A stretch of 64,000 nt of DNA from Dyella nitratireducens. Its GTDB lineage: Bacteria > Pseudomonadota > Gammaproteobacteria > Xanthomonadales > Rhodanobacteraceae. This document shows positions 63,076 through 64,000 of the stretch, piece by piece. Made by a program: the position numbers and the translations under genes. The DNA is taken from NCBI RefSeq assembly GCF_014642835.1, contig NZ_BMJA01000005.1, positions 248,001 to 312,000 of the forward strand, given 5' to 3'. Every line of letters starts with the position of its first letter. The first letter of the stretch is position 1. The notes beneath the pieces were generated by a model. It searched no databases, was not told the origin of the DNA, and was given only the letters and a program-made list of their open reading frames with translations.

Positions 63076-63843
63076 TCAGTCGGCGACGTCGGCGATCAGG
63101 CGATCCAGTTCCGCTTTCAACAAGGCGCCGTTCTGGCGCAGCCAATCACGCTGTTCGCGCCAGTCTGGAAAGATCGATTCCACATGCGCCCAGAAACGCG
63201 GCGAGTGATTGCGCACTTTCAGATGGCACAGCTCGTGCGCCAGCACGTAGCGCAACGCGGCGGGAGGTGCGAGGGCAAGCGCGAGATCCAGGTTGATGCG
63301 ATCACGCGTATCCAGGCTGCCCCACAGGCTCTTCATCGGACGGATGCGCAATGCCGTCGGCGCCAACCCGAGTTGCGGGACATAACCGGCAAGCCAGCGC
63401 GACACGTCGCGGCGGATCTGCGTTTCGAAATATGACGCCAGCAAGCCGCGCGCAACAGGTAACGCACGACTGTGCGGGCGCGGGATTTCCAGCGTGATGC
63501 CACCGTCATGGGCGACCACGCGCGGGTAGGCGCCTTCGGCCCAATCCAGCGCGGTTGCTTCGCCGCGGAACTGGAATTCGATCGGCGTGCCGACACGCAG
63601 TGGCGGCAACGGTTCGATCACAAGATTGAGTTCGCCGAGCTTCCGCTCCAGCCAGTCGGCGTTGTGACGCAAAAACGCATTGACCTGCGAGGGATGCGTA
63701 CCCTGCGGGTAAGTGATGCGTGCACCCTTCGTCGATACCGTCAAGCGCAGCCGCCGCGCCCGTGGATGCGAAGCTTTGAGCACACGAATAGTGTTGCCGC
63801 TGGGTGTCGCCAGCTCCAGCCAGTCGCCGTCGAGATACGCCAT
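63076..63843 (-). CDS. YgjP-like (M48-type, DUF45) metallopeptidase
   Basis: The 255-residue protein contains LRYVLAHELCHLKVRNHSPRFWAHVESIFPDWRE. HELCH is the zinc-binding HExxH, and the later histidine in NHSPRFW is the third ligand, as in the YgjP/DUF45 family related to Wss1/SprT. MKSLWGSLDTRDRINLDLALALAPP is the other family block. No signal peptide is visible. Related proteins cut DNA-linked or ubiquitin-like proteins in eukaryotes; the bacterial role is unclear. It starts the three-gene operon. Confidence 0.88.
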   Translation of the reverse strand: MAYLDGDWLELATPSGNTIRVLKASHPRARRLRLTVSTKGARITYPQGTHPSQVNAFLRHNADWLERKLGELNLVIEPLPPLRVGTPIEFQFRGEATALDWAEGAYPRVVAHDGGITLEIPRPHSRALPVARGLLASYFETQIRRDVSRWLAGYVPQLGLAPTALRIRPMKSLWGSLDTRDRINLDLALALAPPAALRYVLAHELCHLKVRNHSPRFWAHVESIFPDWREQRDWLRQNGALLKAELDRLIADVAD

Positions 63844-64000
63844 GATTTAAGCCTTTCAATACTGCCCCCGAGGCCAACGGGGAGGGCCTGGGTACAGCCA
63901 GAATGTGGGGTGCCGGGGCTGCGCGCAAGGGCTTTTTTGACCCATCGGCAGGAAGCGCGATCTGGCGCGCGTCTCAGGGGGTGTGGGACGGTCTTTACCC
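63844..64000. other. Window end, upstream of the YgjP-like gene
   Basis: No gene is visible in these 157 bases. The region must hold the promoter of the operon reading leftward, but no hexamer pair could be called. Confidence 0.4.

Overview
The window is a GC-rich (roughly 60 percent) chromosomal segment from a gammaproteobacterium. The gene content fits the Xanthomonadales/Lysobacterales, most likely the Rhodanobacteraceae (Dyella, Rhodanobacter or Luteibacter type). This is inferred from secB-gpsA gene order, a cysteine-less magnesium-type HemB, a large membrane-anchored ankyrin protein, a sedolisin protease, a bacterial glutaminyl cyclase and a TsdA-type thiosulfate dehydrogenase. No 16S gene is present, so the genus remains an inference. 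No tRNA, rRNA, CRISPR array, prophage or intact insertion sequence was seen.

Layout. 0-5 kb: the end of a diheme cytochrome gene, a coniferyl-type aldehyde dehydrogenase, an RMD1-family membrane protein and a FadL-family outer membrane channel. 5-9 kb: YcgL and a giant ankyrin-repeat membrane protein. 9-16 kb: a heptosyltransferase-like GT9, a Kef-type antiporter, glutaminyl cyclase, a LysR/DUF4865/tautomerase module and hemB. 16-21 kb: sedolisin, glucokinase, a HAD phosphatase and a Sel1-repeat protein. 21-27 kb: a SNF2 helicase, gpsA, secB and the divergent rpmB-rpmG operon. 27-30 kb: a DUF4166/DCC/saccharopine-dehydrogenase-like group and a fatty acid desaturase. 30-34 kb: a five-gene run with a GldA/GldF/GldG-like ABC transporter, a DUF4340 protein and mutM. 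34-45 kb: tdk, rep, bluB, an AI-2E-family transporter, an e(P4)-type acid phosphatase, a possible short structured RNA, a lipoprotein and plsB. 44.6-48.9 kb is the least ordinary part: an autotransporter remnant, an unusual MASE1 sensor protein and an AT-rich orphan gene. 48.9-52 kb is a tightly overlapping four-gene operon for periplasmic sulfur chemistry (DsrE-like, solute-binding protein, diheme cytochrome c, TsdA). 52-64 kb: ubiE, two glutathione transferases, an EamA/Lrp divergent pair, two peptidases, a hydrolase, a GFA-family protein, cytosolic trehalase and a three-gene operon with a YgjP-like metallopeptidase.

The strongest non-coding signal is a family of REP-like inverted repeats. 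Four complete copies (9.1, 13.2, 21.1 and 38.6 kb) share a GTAGGTTGGGGTGCA core and sit immediately behind, or supply, stop codons. A second family (GTCATTCCGGCGAAGG type) occurs at 15.3, 18.2 and 19.4 kb. At 15.2-15.4 kb a second-family element lies between two degraded first-family halves.

The most interesting coding system is the TsdA operon. A thiosulfate dehydrogenase and a c4-like electron acceptor are co-translated with a ModA-like binding protein and a secreted DsrE-like protein. The family assignments are from sequence motifs; the joint function is inference.
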